This document shows positions 1 through 13,537 of a stretch of 64,000 nucleotides of DNA, in pieces (the first letter of the stretch is position 1; the number at the start of each line of letters is the position of its first letter). The notes below the pieces were generated by a model. That model ran no database searches and was not told where the DNA came from. It was given only the letters and a program-made list of their open reading frames with translations. Where the stretch lies: the NCBI GenBank assembly GCA_022829145.1, contig CM040746.1:33332212-33396211 (forward strand). The letters are read 5' to 3'. Source of the stretch: Albula goreensis. Its lineage: Eukaryota > Chordata > Actinopteri > Albuliformes > Albulidae. Both the position numbers and the translations under genes were made by a program.

Positions 1-2313
1 GCTTTGGTGTTTTTCATTTGGTCATTATTTCTGTGCAATGAGAGGGTGATATTCTTCATGTGTACACTGTGTGTATGTCCTCAGAAGACTTGGTAGTGTG
101 CTGAAACTGTATCTTAACATTGTAAAGAGGCTTCACTACTGGTATTTCCTGTTTTGTTTTGCGCAGTCTGACCTTGTCCCTGCTGAATTTCACTGTAGAT
201 ATCTATCCATGACAACCCTGTAAGTCAATCTGTATAAGAGGGTGAGCTATATAAATAAAGAACAAGTAGTAATTTGTATAGGATTGATTTCTCTGAGTCC
301 TCGAGCAGAGCAGAGGAAGACTGAATTTCACGTAGAGCCCTAGATCTGGGTTGGGGTATTAATATTGCTCTTCCGAAAGCTTATTTGATAATAAAGGGAG
401 ACTCAAGTAGCAGCCAGATAATGATTCAAATATTGAACCACAACAAAAACATACTGTCTTATTATTCTGCAGCTAGGATATCAAGTCTTCAAGAGAGCCA
501 AACAAAACCAGAATCTGTTTGTCAGATACTTCATATCAATAAAAAATAACACGGAAACAGAAACAAAGACATTAAGCTATAAGAAGAGATATAAAAGCAT
601 GCTCTTAATAAAAAGAGGGCAAATGCTATATTTCTAACTTGGTGGTAACCATAGATACTGAGCTAATTAAGAATTACAAGCTAAAATGATGTAAACATAT
701 GATGTGGATCAAAAAAGCAAAAATTAAGGCAAACAGTCTTAATGAAAGATAAAACCATAAATATGAATAGCAATGCTTGTCGTTGTAAAAAATAAAACCT
801 CCTCTTGGCCTCATAGCATTTTGGTCACCATGGTACATACATCTGATAATTACTGCTCAGGAAATGCTTATAAATTCTTGTCAAAATACATTTTGGTAAC
901 GTTACACAATTTTAAGAAGAAAGACAAAACTGGAGAAGACCAAATGACTTTTCAGCAACGCCAGTTAGAGTGAAATCGGTGATATCAGTCGAGGAAAAAT
1001 ACGTGAAAACAAGTGACCTGACCGCCCTGTTGGCACCACGCTGAAGCAGTGCTTCTTAGGGCAATGCACATTGCATACTGTATAATGGCATCAGTTCTTT
1101 TAAACAGAGCTATAAGGGGGACTTTTCGCAGTGAGGACGGGGCGCAAAAGTTGAAAAGTATTTAAATTTTCACCTTTGGGCTGCCATGGCTCCTTAACAG
1201 GCATGTTTCCACCAATCATAATTAAGAGGAGGGAGACACTCCCTATGCCCTCAGCAGCCAATCAATTCTCTCGTTTCTATCTACAAGGAAAGCATAACTG
1301 GGGGACTAGGTTGGACGGTTTTCTTGCTTGTTGGATGATGTAGCTGTTCAAGCGCAATTGCACCTGGCAAACAGGGAGGGGATTTGGCACGATGAGACCA
1401 CGGTACTGTCCTCAGTGTGCATTGGGTCTTAGCCCTGGACCACTATGAACTGGAGTTTTAGTGCCAGATGGGCCTAATCAATCAGAGTTTCATGATTTAT
1501 CACGGGAGAGCTGATCTGAATGTGAAACCTCTTTACAAATATTTTCTCATTTGTAAAAGTCAGTTGAGGATTGAATGTATAGCCTGAGGTGGGTCTATTC
1601 TCTCAGGATGAAAAAAACATTTATCAACAAATTTTTAATTAATGGAAATTAGATATTCATCACAGATTATGTTCAAGGTAATTGAATGCGACTAATTAGT
1701 TCTCCTATTCATTAATTGTTATAGGGCCTGGAACAACAGAACAATAAATTAAGCATAATTAACTGAGGCTACTTATTACCTTACATTTATTGGAGCAGAA
1801 GTCAAAATAAGAAATAAATGCTTCTACTGGCTACTTAAACTATGAAATCACAGACAGATAAATATTGTTCATGGTTGACCAATAGCAGATGTCTGTCATG
1901 TGACATTAACTGCAGATCCTCATTCAACTGCAAGCTGAATCAAAGCTGATCACTTGAGCCTGGTAGGAATTAAAACCAGGATAAACAGTGATTCACCTTC
2001 ACCAGGACTGAGATCACTTTGTTGGCAAGTTCTGCAGAGTGCTAGAATATTCTTCAGCTGGCCTTAAAGTCCTTAAACCTCTGTCAAGACTGAATTTTAC
2101 TTCAAAACAGAACACTTTCTTAACACATATAAATTGGACTGACAGTACGGGTGGATGTTAGCTACTGCCAGGGCAGAAGGCTGGGTTGCGGTACAGGGCT
2201 TTAATGGTATTAATTGCTTGTACGCTGCAGCAGCCAAGTTTTCCAGGGAAAGAGAGCAGACCTCTGTTTGGCTCTGTGCAGCTGGAGCTTCCTCTCATCA
2301 TTGCTGCTTTGTG

Positions 2314-2315
<2 letters not shown>
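1..2315. other. Gene-free AT-rich sequence
   Basis: No coding gene is seen. About 1480-1830 is rich in ATTA/TAATTA homeodomain-type core words, and 1190-1330 has mixed composition with CCAAT words. Either could be regulatory, but this is untested. Confidence 0.4.

Positions 2316-2386
<71 letters not shown>
2316..2386 (+). repeat. (TG)n microsatellite
   Basis: An uninterrupted TG run of about 71 bp, followed by about 190 bp of imperfect TG-rich sequence to about 2570. Apparent Val-Cys or His-Thr reading frames here are artefacts of the repeat. Confidence 0.97.
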
Positions 2387-2388
<2 letters not shown>

Positions 2389-2574
2389 ATATATATGCCT
2401 GCCTGCATGCGTGCACGTGCATGTGATCACTAGAGAGAGTGTATGTACATGCGTCTGTGTCTATATGTTCATGTGTGTATACTACAATACTTCATGTGTC
2501 CTTGAATTTGTGTATACTGTATCGCATGTCTCTGTGTGTGTGTATGTGTGTGTGATTGTGTGTGTGTACCTTTA

Positions 2575-4645
2575 GATGTTCCACTTCCAGCTCTTTGCAC
2601 AGCAACACCAGTGTTTCTTTTTCTTGTCTTTTGTTAAAGTCATTTCCTCCACCAGTGCTGCAATCCATTCTTCAGGCTGTTTACCTCAATCTCAGCGAGG
2701 ACACGGAGTCCTGGACAGCCTTTGCTAAACTGTTCCTTTCATTCTTTTATATTTAGTCACACACAGCATAGGAAAGTGATGAGGCAGGTGAGCCTTGAGG
2801 CAGTGGAATGCGTGTCAGACTTCAGCCTGACTCACAAGGTCACCATCATGTCTGTGACGAAGGTCAGGAGCCATTTGTTTCAATGTTTTGAAAACACTCT
2901 TTAAAGAAAAAAAAGGGCTTGGGTGAGTGGGAAGCATTTGCTTGGAATCCATACAAACAACACTTTGACAGGAATGTCTGGCACAGATTCATGCTTCTGT
3001 GGAGGGCTTGCTTTTAATGACAATGTTTCTAAACTGAACAAAAAAAAAAATTCTGGTTCTTTGCTCCTCGTTAGCTGCCTGAACATCAATAATACAACAA
3101 AGGAGTCACTTCCTCTCTCCATTAATGCGCTCACCCCCCCAGTGTAACAGGGGTACAGTTTTCTATTAGACTGCATCAGAACATGAAATTTTGTCTCCCT
3201 GGTGCCCAATGCACTGGGCCTCTCTGCTGTACAGAACCACTAATTACCCCTGGTTCAGACAGATGTATAAACCAACATTGGTTCGCTCACAGATTAAGCC
3301 ACAGTAAAAAAAAAAAAAAAAAAAAAAAAAAGTTAGCTCATCAATAAATGGAGGTAAAATCATGTAAATGATTGGCGCACCTAAATAATTAAGAGCAGAA
3401 GCTGGAACAGAATTCAGACACTGAGATGTACATCTTTTCCCGCAGTCATTTTTGGGTGCGCTCATCAGAGGAGCCAGAGATGATGGGGGTACAGCTCACA
3501 CCCCCCACCACCCCCTTCTACATCCCCCTCCCCATCCTTCCACTCCCCTGCCCAGAGAGATGGAGAGCTGTGAACCAGTCTGGCTGACAGCAACCTGCTT
3601 CCCCACAACGTGGATGAGACTTACAGGGGCAGGGGAGTCCCCATTAGAATCTCCCTCTCTGCAGCTTTTATTTTTTAACCAAACTCCCCCTGACCTTTCC
3701 TTTTCACTTCTTCTTTGTGGCGAGGCGAGGCAGGCAGAGGTGGACGGCAGCTCCAATTGAAATAGATTAAAGCTCGGCTCTCTCGCCGCTCTGCTCCAAG
3801 AGCTGCAAATTCCCCTCCTAAAGCAAGTGTGTCACGAGTTTAGACTCACTCCCTGCCTGGGTCTGGCTTTGAGAGGGGAAAACACCATAAGTCCTTCAGC
3901 TTGAAAGAAAATTCATCATTTGAAACCATTTGTTTGAAAAAAAAAAGACAGAGTATAAAGTCAGACATCCTACAAGACAAATAATGGAGAGTTGCCATCC
4001 AAAGGCGCTCCGTCTTTGGGTATCATTAATAAAACAGAGGACACATCGTTAGGTCCGCTGGACTGAAGCATTGACTCAAAGTGTCTTGAATCAGGGCCTG
4101 CGATTAAGCTGCCATCGATTGGCAGTTTGGATCAACAGCACGATGGCCGGTGCTGACTTAGTGGGGGTGTAGCCCTGCATCTATCACCGTGGTGATGGAG
4201 AGGGGTGTCGAGAGAGACATTAGACGTGTCTCTGTGTGGGTCTGCTGTACCGAACACCCCACCCCGCCCTTAACCACAGCCCCCCACCCCCGCACTGGTG
4301 GGAGGTGGTGTAAGGGGAGATCTCTGTGATATTCGGCTTTGATTATGTGCTCTCTGCAACTTAAGTGCCAAGTGCATGCATTTGCTGGAGAGAGAAAGGG
4401 TGTGCAGAATCGCAGGGGATTTTGCACTGCTCTGTTGTGATTTTTAAGGAGCTGTGCTGGGTTTTTGAGACATGTGGAAGCCTGCCAACACACACAGACA
4501 GAACGTATTTTGTTTTTCCACTATAATTGGCTTAGTTATGGAGTAAAACAAGCACACACACACTGCCATGCAGGTGTACATACACCAGCGTAGAACACAC
4601 CTGCAAGCATGCATCCCTCACACCACACACAAGCACACATACACA

Positions 4646-4647
<2 letters not shown>
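2575..4647. other. Gene-free sequence
   Basis: No gene is recognised. A pure poly(A) tract lies at about 3306-3331. A GC-richer stretch at about 3470-3830 has C-runs and GAG-rich words. Confidence 0.4.

Positions 4648-4718
<71 letters not shown>
4648..4718 (+). repeat. Compound (CT)n(CA)n microsatellite
   Basis: A CT run (about 4648-4677) passes directly into a CA run (about 4678-4718). Confidence 0.97.
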
Positions 4719-4723
<5 letters not shown>

Positions 4724-5299
4724 CAAACACAGATGCACACAGGCTCATGTAACTGAATACATGCACAAAAACCCCACGTATTCCCACGGACATGCTTGAC
4801 CACGTACGCACATCGACACGCGCTCAGAGAACATCACTGAGCACATTGGAGTTTTGTGTTTTATGTTCCTAGTCTTCCTAGTCCCAGCTTGGAGCTGCTG
4901 TTCTGTTAGAAATGATGTTTCATTGCTTAGGCCACTGTCCATCACACACACAGCATGGAGCCTGAGAGAGTAACATTTACACAATGCTGTGGAATATTCT
5001 CTGCAGTGAGAACCATTAAAGGATGCCTCAGTGAGCATCTCTTTATTTATTGTCTCTCATAAAAAGTCGTAGAGATGTTGCCAAAGAGTCATAAAAGCCA
5101 CAGATGTATATGTAATAGTATATATGATATATAGTCTGTAGTCAACTCCAAAATTACTGGCATTCTTGATGAATTCAAGCAAAAAAGGTTGTACAAAGTA
5201 AACCGCATTATCTATGCGAAACAAAATGTAGCGCATTGTCTGATTTTTGTTTTGTTTACAGCCTTTTTTGTGAATTAAGTAGACAGTATATTTTTATGT

Positions 5300-5700
5300 T
5301 TCTATTACAGCTGAAGTGCCATTGTGCCTCTCTGTAGACATCTGCAAAGCTCAGCTGCAGCTGACCTGGGGTCAGTGCAGGACAGCTCTGCAGTGCTGAG
5401 CCAGGGTGCTGCAGACTGTACCTGGCGCAGAGCGCAGGAGGAGGACGCCAAGCGCCAGCAGAGGCCATCCGTCATCATCATCCTCAAGGTGGCGGGTCCC
5501 AGGAGGCTTCGCCAAACGCTTTGCGACAGGAAGCAGCACACTGCGGCAGTCGCAGTGACACGTCCGCGCTCAGCTCAGTTCAGCTCAGCGCTGTTCTGGT
5601 CCGGTCCAGTCCGGTCCGCTCGCCTGCCAACTCTCCCTGCGGAGCACGACAGAGACATCTTCACCCCTCTCATGCCTCGCTTACAGGCTGCCTGCTCTTT
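5300..5700. promoter_or_regulatory. Orphan CpG island
   Basis: GC-rich DNA in an otherwise AT-rich region. About 21 CpG dinucleotides fall within roughly 5430-5660, with repeated CAGCTCAG and GGTCCGGTCC words. A CAG acceptor-like site follows a pyrimidine stretch at about 5310. No protein family is recognised in any frame. It could be a promoter of an unannotated transcript or a distal regulatory island. Confidence 0.45.
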
Positions 5701-5811
5701 TTCTCGATGCTGAGTCCTGCTCTTTCTTCATTTTTCCTGGCTTTATTTGCAGTTCATTTAACAGAGCACAGCACAATGGATGCATATCACATGGTAAATG
5801 TCTACATTTGA

Positions 5812-6093
5812 AAACACAATCCATCCTCTAAACATTAGGGGGCCATTGCTTTCTCCTCAAACTCGTACACTTCTGCTGTTAAATTCTGATATTATTTGTT
5901 ATCTTATCTACCTGTTATTAGCCACTCCTGGGATAAACATCCAATATGATAAAATTTCACTCCGTGTTTTCCATAATTATATTTCATTTGTGGAACTATA
6001 TTATTCTAATCCAATATTTCGTTTCTATCTCATGTAAATTTGATCTTTCTCTTTCTCTCCATGCTGGTACTTAGTAGTTAACAAGAAATTATA

Positions 6094-6132
<39 letters not shown>

Positions 6133-7139
6133 ATGTACTGGTTTGGAGCTACTGTCCTTGCTCTGCAGTGTATCCAGTCACCAATTGTTGGAGCCAGTTA
6201 TCTTATGATACAATCAATTGCCTGAATTGAAACATAATTTACCAAAACCTAGTTTCCATACTGATGTCATATCTGTGAGGTTTGTAATCTACTATATGCA
6301 AATATGACAGCACATTTATAAGTTAGTTCTTAATGGAATCAATGTTTTTTTTATATTCTGTCATTTCAAATGTTTATTCGCTCTTCTTCAACAAAACATC
6401 TTGTTAATCCTTGGCTCCACCCCACCCTGCCCACATTGTGGTGTCCCTATTGATTTAATCACCACTACATCACTGGTCCCTGCTTATGTCTGTGTTTGTG
6501 TGTGTGTGTGTGTGTGTTTGTGTGGGAGGGGGGAGGGGTGGCCTTTTTGAGACTAAGCGCGTGCAGCCCCGCCCCTATGGCCCTCTGCCTCATACCAGGG
6601 GCAATTAGAAGCCTAATTAAATGGTACAGAACACAGTGCACTTCAAAAGCCCCAATGTGTCCCATTATGAAAGCCCAGAGATGCCTTTGAAGTGAAATCT
6701 TACAAGGATTACAAAGAGGAACTGCAATCTGTTTCTCCCAACCATCTTGTCTCGCCCAATTAGTGTTCCGGGCTTAACTTTCCTCACTCTGTCAAGGTGA
6801 ATTTACAAAGGGAAGGCAAACTATATTAACACTCCAGCGTTTTTCACTACCTGCGACAGTGAATGAAAATAAAGGAGTGGAGAAAAACTTTGTCCTGTAT
6901 GAAAGGACAAAGAGAGGGTGAACAACATAAAAAAGTACTGTATAAATGAACAGCATATGTCACAAATAAATACAGTCATAAACGTTACAGATATTACTGA
7001 TGCAAAGACGAATTAACTTCCTAAAAAAAATAATAACACAAGGAAAAAGTGGAAAATTATGTTTAGAAAGTGTGAAGACACACTCAAACTGCTGTTCTGG
7101 GATCATACAGTGTCATTAGCGCTTGTCAGATATGTTTAA
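5812..7139. other. Gene-free sequence with a candidate conserved non-coding element
   Basis: No coding gene. About 6595-6860 is non-repetitive, with CAATTAGAAGCCTAATTAAA-type paired homeodomain words and TCAAAG/CTTTGAAG (TCF-like) words, a composition typical of fish conserved non-coding elements. The conservation itself is untested. Confidence 0.35.
6094..6132 (+). repeat. (TTGA)n tetranucleotide repeat
   Basis: About ten perfect TTGA units. Confidence 0.95.
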
Positions 7140-7240
7140 CTCTGGGTGTCAAACTCTAGTTGCGGAGGGCTAAATGCGTGCACAGTTTTTGGCTCGAACA
7201 TCTGGTCTTAATTACCAAATTAGCTTCTGATAACATATCC
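7140..7240 (+). mobile_element. Interspersed repeat remnant, CTGGAGGGCC-type family
   Basis: Contains GGGTGTCAAACTCTAGTTG, then GGAGGGCTAAATGCGTG, then TTTTTGGCTCGA and GTCTTAATTACCAAATTAGC. This word order recurs in other copies in this window and is common in fish genomes. No ORF; the class (hAT-like MITE or SINE tail) is uncertain. Confidence 0.55.
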
Positions 7241-7244
7241 GCAA

Positions 7245-10200
7245 ACGATAAAATACAACTGGAAAAGGTTTCTGCTGCATCTTCAGAAATATAACGATTA
7301 CAGTGTATGTTCAGCAAACACAAACAGAGTCTATATGCAGCAGTTTATCAGTTTTGTAAATTGCCTTGAGCCGGGGATTCCACCACGAATCAAGCTCAAT
7401 ATCCACTGTTTGGTCAATACTCGGACAGTGGGGTTCGGAAACTACTGGTGAGAGGGCATGTGAAATGGAAAAATTACACAAGGCCTAATTTCTGAGCAGG
7501 GTAGAGGTACTGTTTCAGATTCTGTTCAAGTCTCCAGCTAGCCTTTTCTGTATGGGCCCCAAAATGGATGCAGTCATAACTATCGCATCAAGCGTAATGA
7601 CATATTTATCACAATGTTACAACTGGCAACCAAACTTGAAACTGATACAGACCTGCAATCTGGCTGATACTCTGGTGGATGATCCTTCTGATAACTCAGA
7701 GGAATTTTCTGTTTTATTCTCTTTAGGCACAGTTAATCCCGTGGCTCAGGAGTGCCCCAAAATAAAAGGAGGGCAGGTCCAAAGGATGATGAATTACATA
7801 TCTCGCAGGAAAACGCTCAGTTCCCACAAATACAATGCTGCATGGGCTGACGCATGCGTTGCAGTGGACTGTCCACGTGCTGTGTCTGGAAAACAGAAGC
7901 AGCTCTTCTTCCCTATCAAAGAAGCTTCAGTCTCTTAATCTAACGATCAGATACTCACCGGGAGGTGCCCCTGCGTCAGGCAGGTCCCCCTGAATTCAGC
8001 AATTTCTGTGATGTGGTCCAGTTAGCACCCAGAGTACCCATAGCCTATAGTCTCTCAGTGATACTGGACTTTTTTTACAGAGTGTCATTCAGCCTGCATT
8101 GTTAACTTTATTGTGGTTCATTGACACTTTTTTCGCATTGACTGTCAGTGAGGGAACTTTAGGTTGAAAAAAAGCTGACAAAGCTGTAAAAAATAAAAGA
8201 AAAAAAGCACTAAACCTTCTATCGGTACGATAGTCTGAACTGAGCGCACGTGCCACCACAGACCACAAAGGGCTTCCCAGCATGCACTGCTCTACAGTCA
8301 GCTGCAGAATGGAAGACAGATTCCCATCAAAGGACAGACGTAATAGCGCCGAGTAACACGACAGTATCCGTGCCTGTCGATTTCTGATTGGTGTCTGACA
8401 GCCAATTAGGGAAACCCTTGGCTCACGGCAGGCCTTGCAGGGCAGGAGCAGCGGTTTACACGATCTGCGTCCCCTTGGCTGCCTGAGAGTTTTTAGATTC
8501 TGTGATGAAATTTGCATGTCTCCGTCTAATCTGGTGTAGTCTGACATTCTCTCACTCTCTCTTTCCCGGTCTCAGTCACTCACATACTTTCTCACTTTTT
8601 CTTTCTTTAGGAACACGACGTTGATGCATAAATATTTCTTCCTGTACGTCTTCATCCCGCTGGCAGTGTGGAGAGCTAGCCGTCACCTGTTTATTTATTC
8701 ATGTCTTTGTTTGTGTGCGCTTGTGTGGCTGGGCGAGATGAAAGAGGGTTGCCGTGGGAATGCTATGGGGTGGGGGGGGTTCTATTGGAGGATGCTGCCA
8801 GGTGAGATCAATGCATTTCAGTAGTTTTCCTGAAACGTGTTCTCCCCTGAAAAAAAAGGAAGCTGAAAAACCCCAGATTTGGACCACACTGCTGACAACT
8901 ATGGTGATAGGGGGCAGTGGGTGCTGTATAGTATAAAACCATAAACTCCAGATTCTCATTCTCTGGGTGTGACAAGTGGATATTTGAAATGTGGGAGGTG
9001 AAGGGAGTATTTTTCATAAAACGCCTTCAGCACCATTCCAAATAACTAAAATACGCTGCCTTGTACACTATGGCAGTATGTGACAGTAGAGATATACACA
9101 TGGGGAGCAGAGGGGGAAACAGTGATAACCGAGAGGATGTCACAGGCAAGAACGGCTTGTTTTGGATAATAAATCATAGGGAGAGACGTGTCTCTGAGTT
9201 CAAGGTGAGTGGAGGGAAGCGCATTCCAAATGAAAACCCAAGACGGAGGTAAATGAGGGAAAATGAAAAGAGCGAGAGAGAAAAAAAAAACCAAAGAGTG
9301 TCGCGAAGATGTGCGGAGCAACGTCCCAAGAGCTGAGCCCAAGAGAGCCGCGTTCATTAGCTATTAAACTCCCAGCTCATCTACAGGAGGGGGGTGAGGG
9401 GGGGCTGGGGGAATCTGCCGAGAAAAATCTGACCACAGAAAAGACACTCGGATGTCCTCAGGGGGTACCCAGGCACACTGCTTGGGGCTTGTCAATATTT
9501 CCAGCATTTATTTCAGTGCGCTTTCTCGCTACTGTCCCCAAAATATATGTGATGAGGGTTTTAAATCCATCCAACGTGGGGGTATTACAGGAAATCTGAT
9601 AACGCAGGCCCAGAGCCAAAGCGAGTACTCCATTTTGAGCTTTACTCTGTAAATTTACTCTCTGTTTCAGATCAATTCCATGACATCAGATACTTCATTG
9701 TTTTTTTACCGCACTCATTTGTTTTACAGAACTCTCACCTTTACTGAAGTAATGGTAATACAAATAACAGTTGTGGTAAAGATAGCTGATCGATTAAACA
9801 CTTTTGCACACATTGAGTTGATTATGTGTTGCATGCAAATTCAGCCGGAATTAATTAATGGATGGAACTTAGTTCAGCATTTGGAATTGTTTGTCATGAC
9901 AATTCTGAACATCTGTATCTGGGATAAACTGCCTTCACCACCACATGAATGAAGCTCGCTTCCTCTCTCTCCTCCAGTCGTTGCTGGGCAGGTGCATCCG
10001 TGCTGTTTTGAGCCAGACGGATCACATTCTCCTGGGTAAAATGGTTTTATATACATAGACTTCTTCGCCTTTAGTTTTCTGGATTTGGGGTAGTTTTGGA
10101 GGTATTTTTGGAGTGTGGTTGCTCTGAAAAAGTCTGCCGTTAGCTCCACAAAAGGTGCTTCTTAAGTCTGAAATGAGAGCATTTCCCTGTGAATGAAGTC

Positions 10201-10600
10201 TAACCCGTGAAAATCACTGTGCTATCTTTATGTATCACAGAGACATCAATATGGCATCCAGAGGAGTCCAGTTAAAATATATACCTGTAAGTTAAATCCA
10301 GGTTTAATATTTTCCAGTTTATGGTGTTCAATCCTTAATAAATAGTCTGTATTTTTAACATAAAGCATGTCAAGTCAAGACAATGCTAGATATTGACCAT
10401 TTACAGCCAGTGCCATTATAAACTGTGGTCTCCACCAAATGAATACAGCAGACACTGGGCCTCCAGCCTTGCATTTGTGGGCCAGGTGTACGTGTGCCAG
10501 ACGTGTCACATGCCTGCAGTGTAACGCAGGGCAACGCTGAGGGTGTTGCGTGACTTTGTCAGGCTGGGACCCTGAGGCCTGCGAAACTGGGTCAGACGCA
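7245..10600. other. Gene-free sequence
   Basis: Open frames of 128 codons (7552-7938, plus) and 152 codons (8089-8547, minus) match no family I recognise and lack splice or codon support. About 8215-8470 is mixed-composition DNA with CACGTG-like and CCAAT words and may be regulatory. Confidence 0.35.
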
Positions 10601-10602
10601 GT

Positions 10603-10617
10603 GGCGCCCCCTGCTGG
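10603..10617 (-). promoter_or_regulatory. Strong CTCF-type motif
   Basis: The minus strand reads CCAGCAGGGGGCGCC, matching the vertebrate CTCF core CCASYAGRKGGCRSY at every position. It lies in a mildly CpG-containing stretch of the gene-free region. Confidence 0.65.
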
Positions 10618-11289
10618 TGTGGCTCCGTGTGACAGTGCTGGTGGAGGGGATTGAAAGACACTCAGAGGATGATTAATTCCAGGTCACGGGAAGGGGAAAG
10701 GAAGGACCTTGTCAGGGAAAAGGAGTTCATGTCAACAGCCTGACAACGAGCTCCTGAGAAGGGGCTGACCTCTGACGATGCTCCGATTTTGAAAAACCTG
10801 CTGCTGTGCCCCTGTTGCCCACACACACATCCCCCAGATGCATACACACACACACATACACACTCCAGACGCACGCACACCCACGCTCACACACATTATT
10901 CCCTTCAGCAGCTAATGGCTATCTCATGAAGGCTTTGACAGCCAGGGCACGTCCCTCTATACAAGGACAAAACATGGAGGACACATGTGACGTGTGACAG
11001 CACTTACAGAGAGGCGAGCAGCACCCACTGCCTGCTAGTATGCACACCACACACTACCAAATTACCCTACCAATCTACTATGCATTCAAACCTGTGCATG
11101 CTTCCTTTTCATTCGTCCTCAGAACGTCCTCCCAGATATCTCTGCTTACAGGCCAAATGGTTTTTCTGTGTGGCGTGGCGTGCAGGTGATAGCATCACTT
11201 AGATTTCAATGGTTAAACACATCCTCCAGCGCAGATTGTAATCTCTATGTCAGGACGGCTTGTTTCCTCGTGATGGAGCACTGCTGGGT

Positions 11290-11400
11290 GTTTCTGTCTC
11301 TGTTCCTGGAGGGCCACTGTGCAGGCTGGTTTTTCTTTCTACCAATTACCCAGGCTCAATTTTCTAATTAGCTGAACAACTCTGGTTCAGCTGTAAATTA
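11290..11400 (+). mobile_element. Interspersed repeat remnant, CTGGAGGGCC-type family
   Basis: Reads TTCCTGGAGGGCCACTGTGC, then AGGCTGGTTTTT, CTACCAATTACCCAGG and CTAATTAGCTGAA. It shares word order with the copies at 7140 and, reversed, 27395 and 54660. Confidence 0.6.
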
Positions 11401-11850
11401 GATGACAGTGATGTATCTCATCCAGGGACAGCAGAGCAGACTTCAGCGTTCATTGATGAGATTGTGAAGAAATACAGCTAACATGTTACATAATCAAGGG
11501 TGGACAAATGTCAAAGAGACCTAAATGTCAAACTGTACGTGTATACAAAACTGTCAATGAAATATTATTATGCGCTTGAAAAATTGCAAAGTCCATAAAG
11601 CGTGAGTAAATCCTTCCTATGATTTTGATTGATACTTCACCTTACAAAAAACATCATAATTAAAACCAATGAATTATAGCATATTGGTTTATGTGTCTGT
11701 GTGTGCGTATTCAATCAGTTGAACTAGTGGGAGCATCTATACCCATGTAGTTATACTGTAACTACCTTGGTAACAACATGTTATTATTAAGTAACTACAA
11801 GGGAGGTAACATGAAACACAGGGTTAGTAATTACACATGTGAAATAAGGC

Positions 11851-12140
11851 CGGTCCTGTTACATGCTAATTATCAGCACGTTAATAATCAATATAACAAG
11901 GAGGCTGACAGTCATTTTTTCAGTTTTTGCATAGTGTAATGACTTGTGCATATTTGCATATTATTAATTAACATTTAACACGGTCAGCCCTGTTACATGT
12001 TAATTATCATTACATAAGTGATCAATGCAACAAAGAGACTGAGAGTGCTTTTGCTTTTTGCATGGTGTAATGACTTGAGTGTATTTGCATAATAATGATT
12101 AACATTTAAAACTGCTGGCCTCGTTTCACATGCGTAATTA
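11851..12140 (+). repeat. Tandem ~130-bp repeat carrying octamer motifs
   Basis: Unit 1 starts at 11851 (CGGTCCTGTTACATGCTAAT) and unit 2 at 11981 (CGGTCAGCCCTGTTACATGT). A diverged partial third starts near 12111. The two full units share AATTATCA, a GCATRGTGTAATGACTTG block, an ATTTGCATA octamer and ATTAACATTTAA, in the same order. Confidence 0.8.
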
Positions 12141-12144
12141 AGAA

Positions 12145-13535
12145 CATAGCTAACTTTTGTTCCATATCAGCTACATTACATTCAGTAATGACTTTTCTTA
12201 CCAAAGTAGCGATGGAGCAATGATGAAAATATGGGGGAAAAGAAGCAACTTGCTGTGGAAGTGTTACCAAACCTTATTTATGCATTTTTCTGGAAAAAAA
12301 ATATGTTTTAATTTCCAGGCATTTTCAACAACTTCCAAATATAGGCCTTGGTGTAATTCAGTACATTCCCCTGTGGGAAGGAAGCAGTTCCCCAGAAAAA
12401 ACTCCTCTCCCTTTCTCATGGCTCTGTGGCATGATTCAGTTTGCTGAATTTTAAGGCCTCCACCAGAAATGTTTTCTTGTTGGTTTTCTCAACGAAGTGC
12501 TATAGAAAAACAGAGATAGAAAGTGGTGACATAGTACTTCACGGAATTAATTTAAAGAGTATCACTCCTCATTTGCTAAGTAACCTGAGAGACAGGATAG
12601 CTACATCACATCTGTAAAAAAAATGCAAGAGCTTATATAACAGCATGTGGGGGATCATTTCAGGTTCAAGTAAACAACAAAAAAATACAGCCGAAATACT
12701 CCTACTTTAAACGAAACGTCAATGTTTTAGTCTTGGGTCATTTTGGCAACATGATTACAAACTATAGGATGTGATATATCAGCTGGAGGACATCAAAATG
12801 AGAGAAGTGGCCATTTAAGGACCACTGGAGAGAGCAAGAGAGCCTGGTCACATCTCTCACAAATGTGTCCTACAAAGAAACGTCGGATAAGAAATGGAAA
12901 TGAAATGCAGATAAAAGGACGAGAGGATAAACCCTCTAATGATTCTTATGGGCGTCTGTCAGGTCTGGTTACGAGACTGAGCCCCCTAATAGGAAAATCA
13001 CCCTCATTCCAGCCTCGGAGACAATTATCCGTGGAGCGAGGTTTGGTGTCATTATTAAATGACTCCGCGTTATAGACATATACGTCCGAACACCACACCG
13101 CTTTCACTCAATCCAATTAGGATTCAAGTGTGGCCCTATTTAAAATCCCATAGACGCTAATGAAAGTAATTAAGTACCTGAGTGCATCATTGGGAGTTGA
13201 GGGAGGAGACGCTGATGAGCTCATTTAGTTCTGTAGTGGAGGGCCAGTATATGCGTCAGATACCTCCACGGAAATTGCATTAGATTGTATGTCTGATTGC
13301 GTTCACTCCATTGTCCCTCTATGGAGCACCATCCCAGAGCACAGTATCAGTGACATCACAGGCCCCTGGTCACCTTGCCTACCGATGCAGACTGTAAGAA
13401 AACCTCCAGACCACAATACGACACTGACCCCTGAGCTGAAATTCATGAAATGATTGTATATTTTTTCTTTTATGACTTGGCTATCGTGTATGACTTGGCT
13501 GGCGTTCACAGTGTCACCCAATTTAAAAAAAGTAC
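12145..13535. other. Gene-free sequence with a candidate conserved non-coding element
   Basis: No gene. About 12950-13290 is non-repetitive, with ACAATTATCCG, TCATTATTAAATGAC, CTCAATCCAATTAGGATT and AATGAAAGTAATTAAG words in a CpG-retaining context. This resembles fish conserved non-coding elements; conservation is untested. Confidence 0.35.
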
Positions 13536-13537
13536 AT

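Noticed and set aside
7552-7938. 128-codon plus-strand frame
   Set aside because: No recognisable family, no splice or UTR context; length is not exceptional in 64 kb.
8089-8547. 152-codon minus-strand frame
   Set aside because: No domain, poly-Phe stretch from a T/A-rich segment, no supporting signals.
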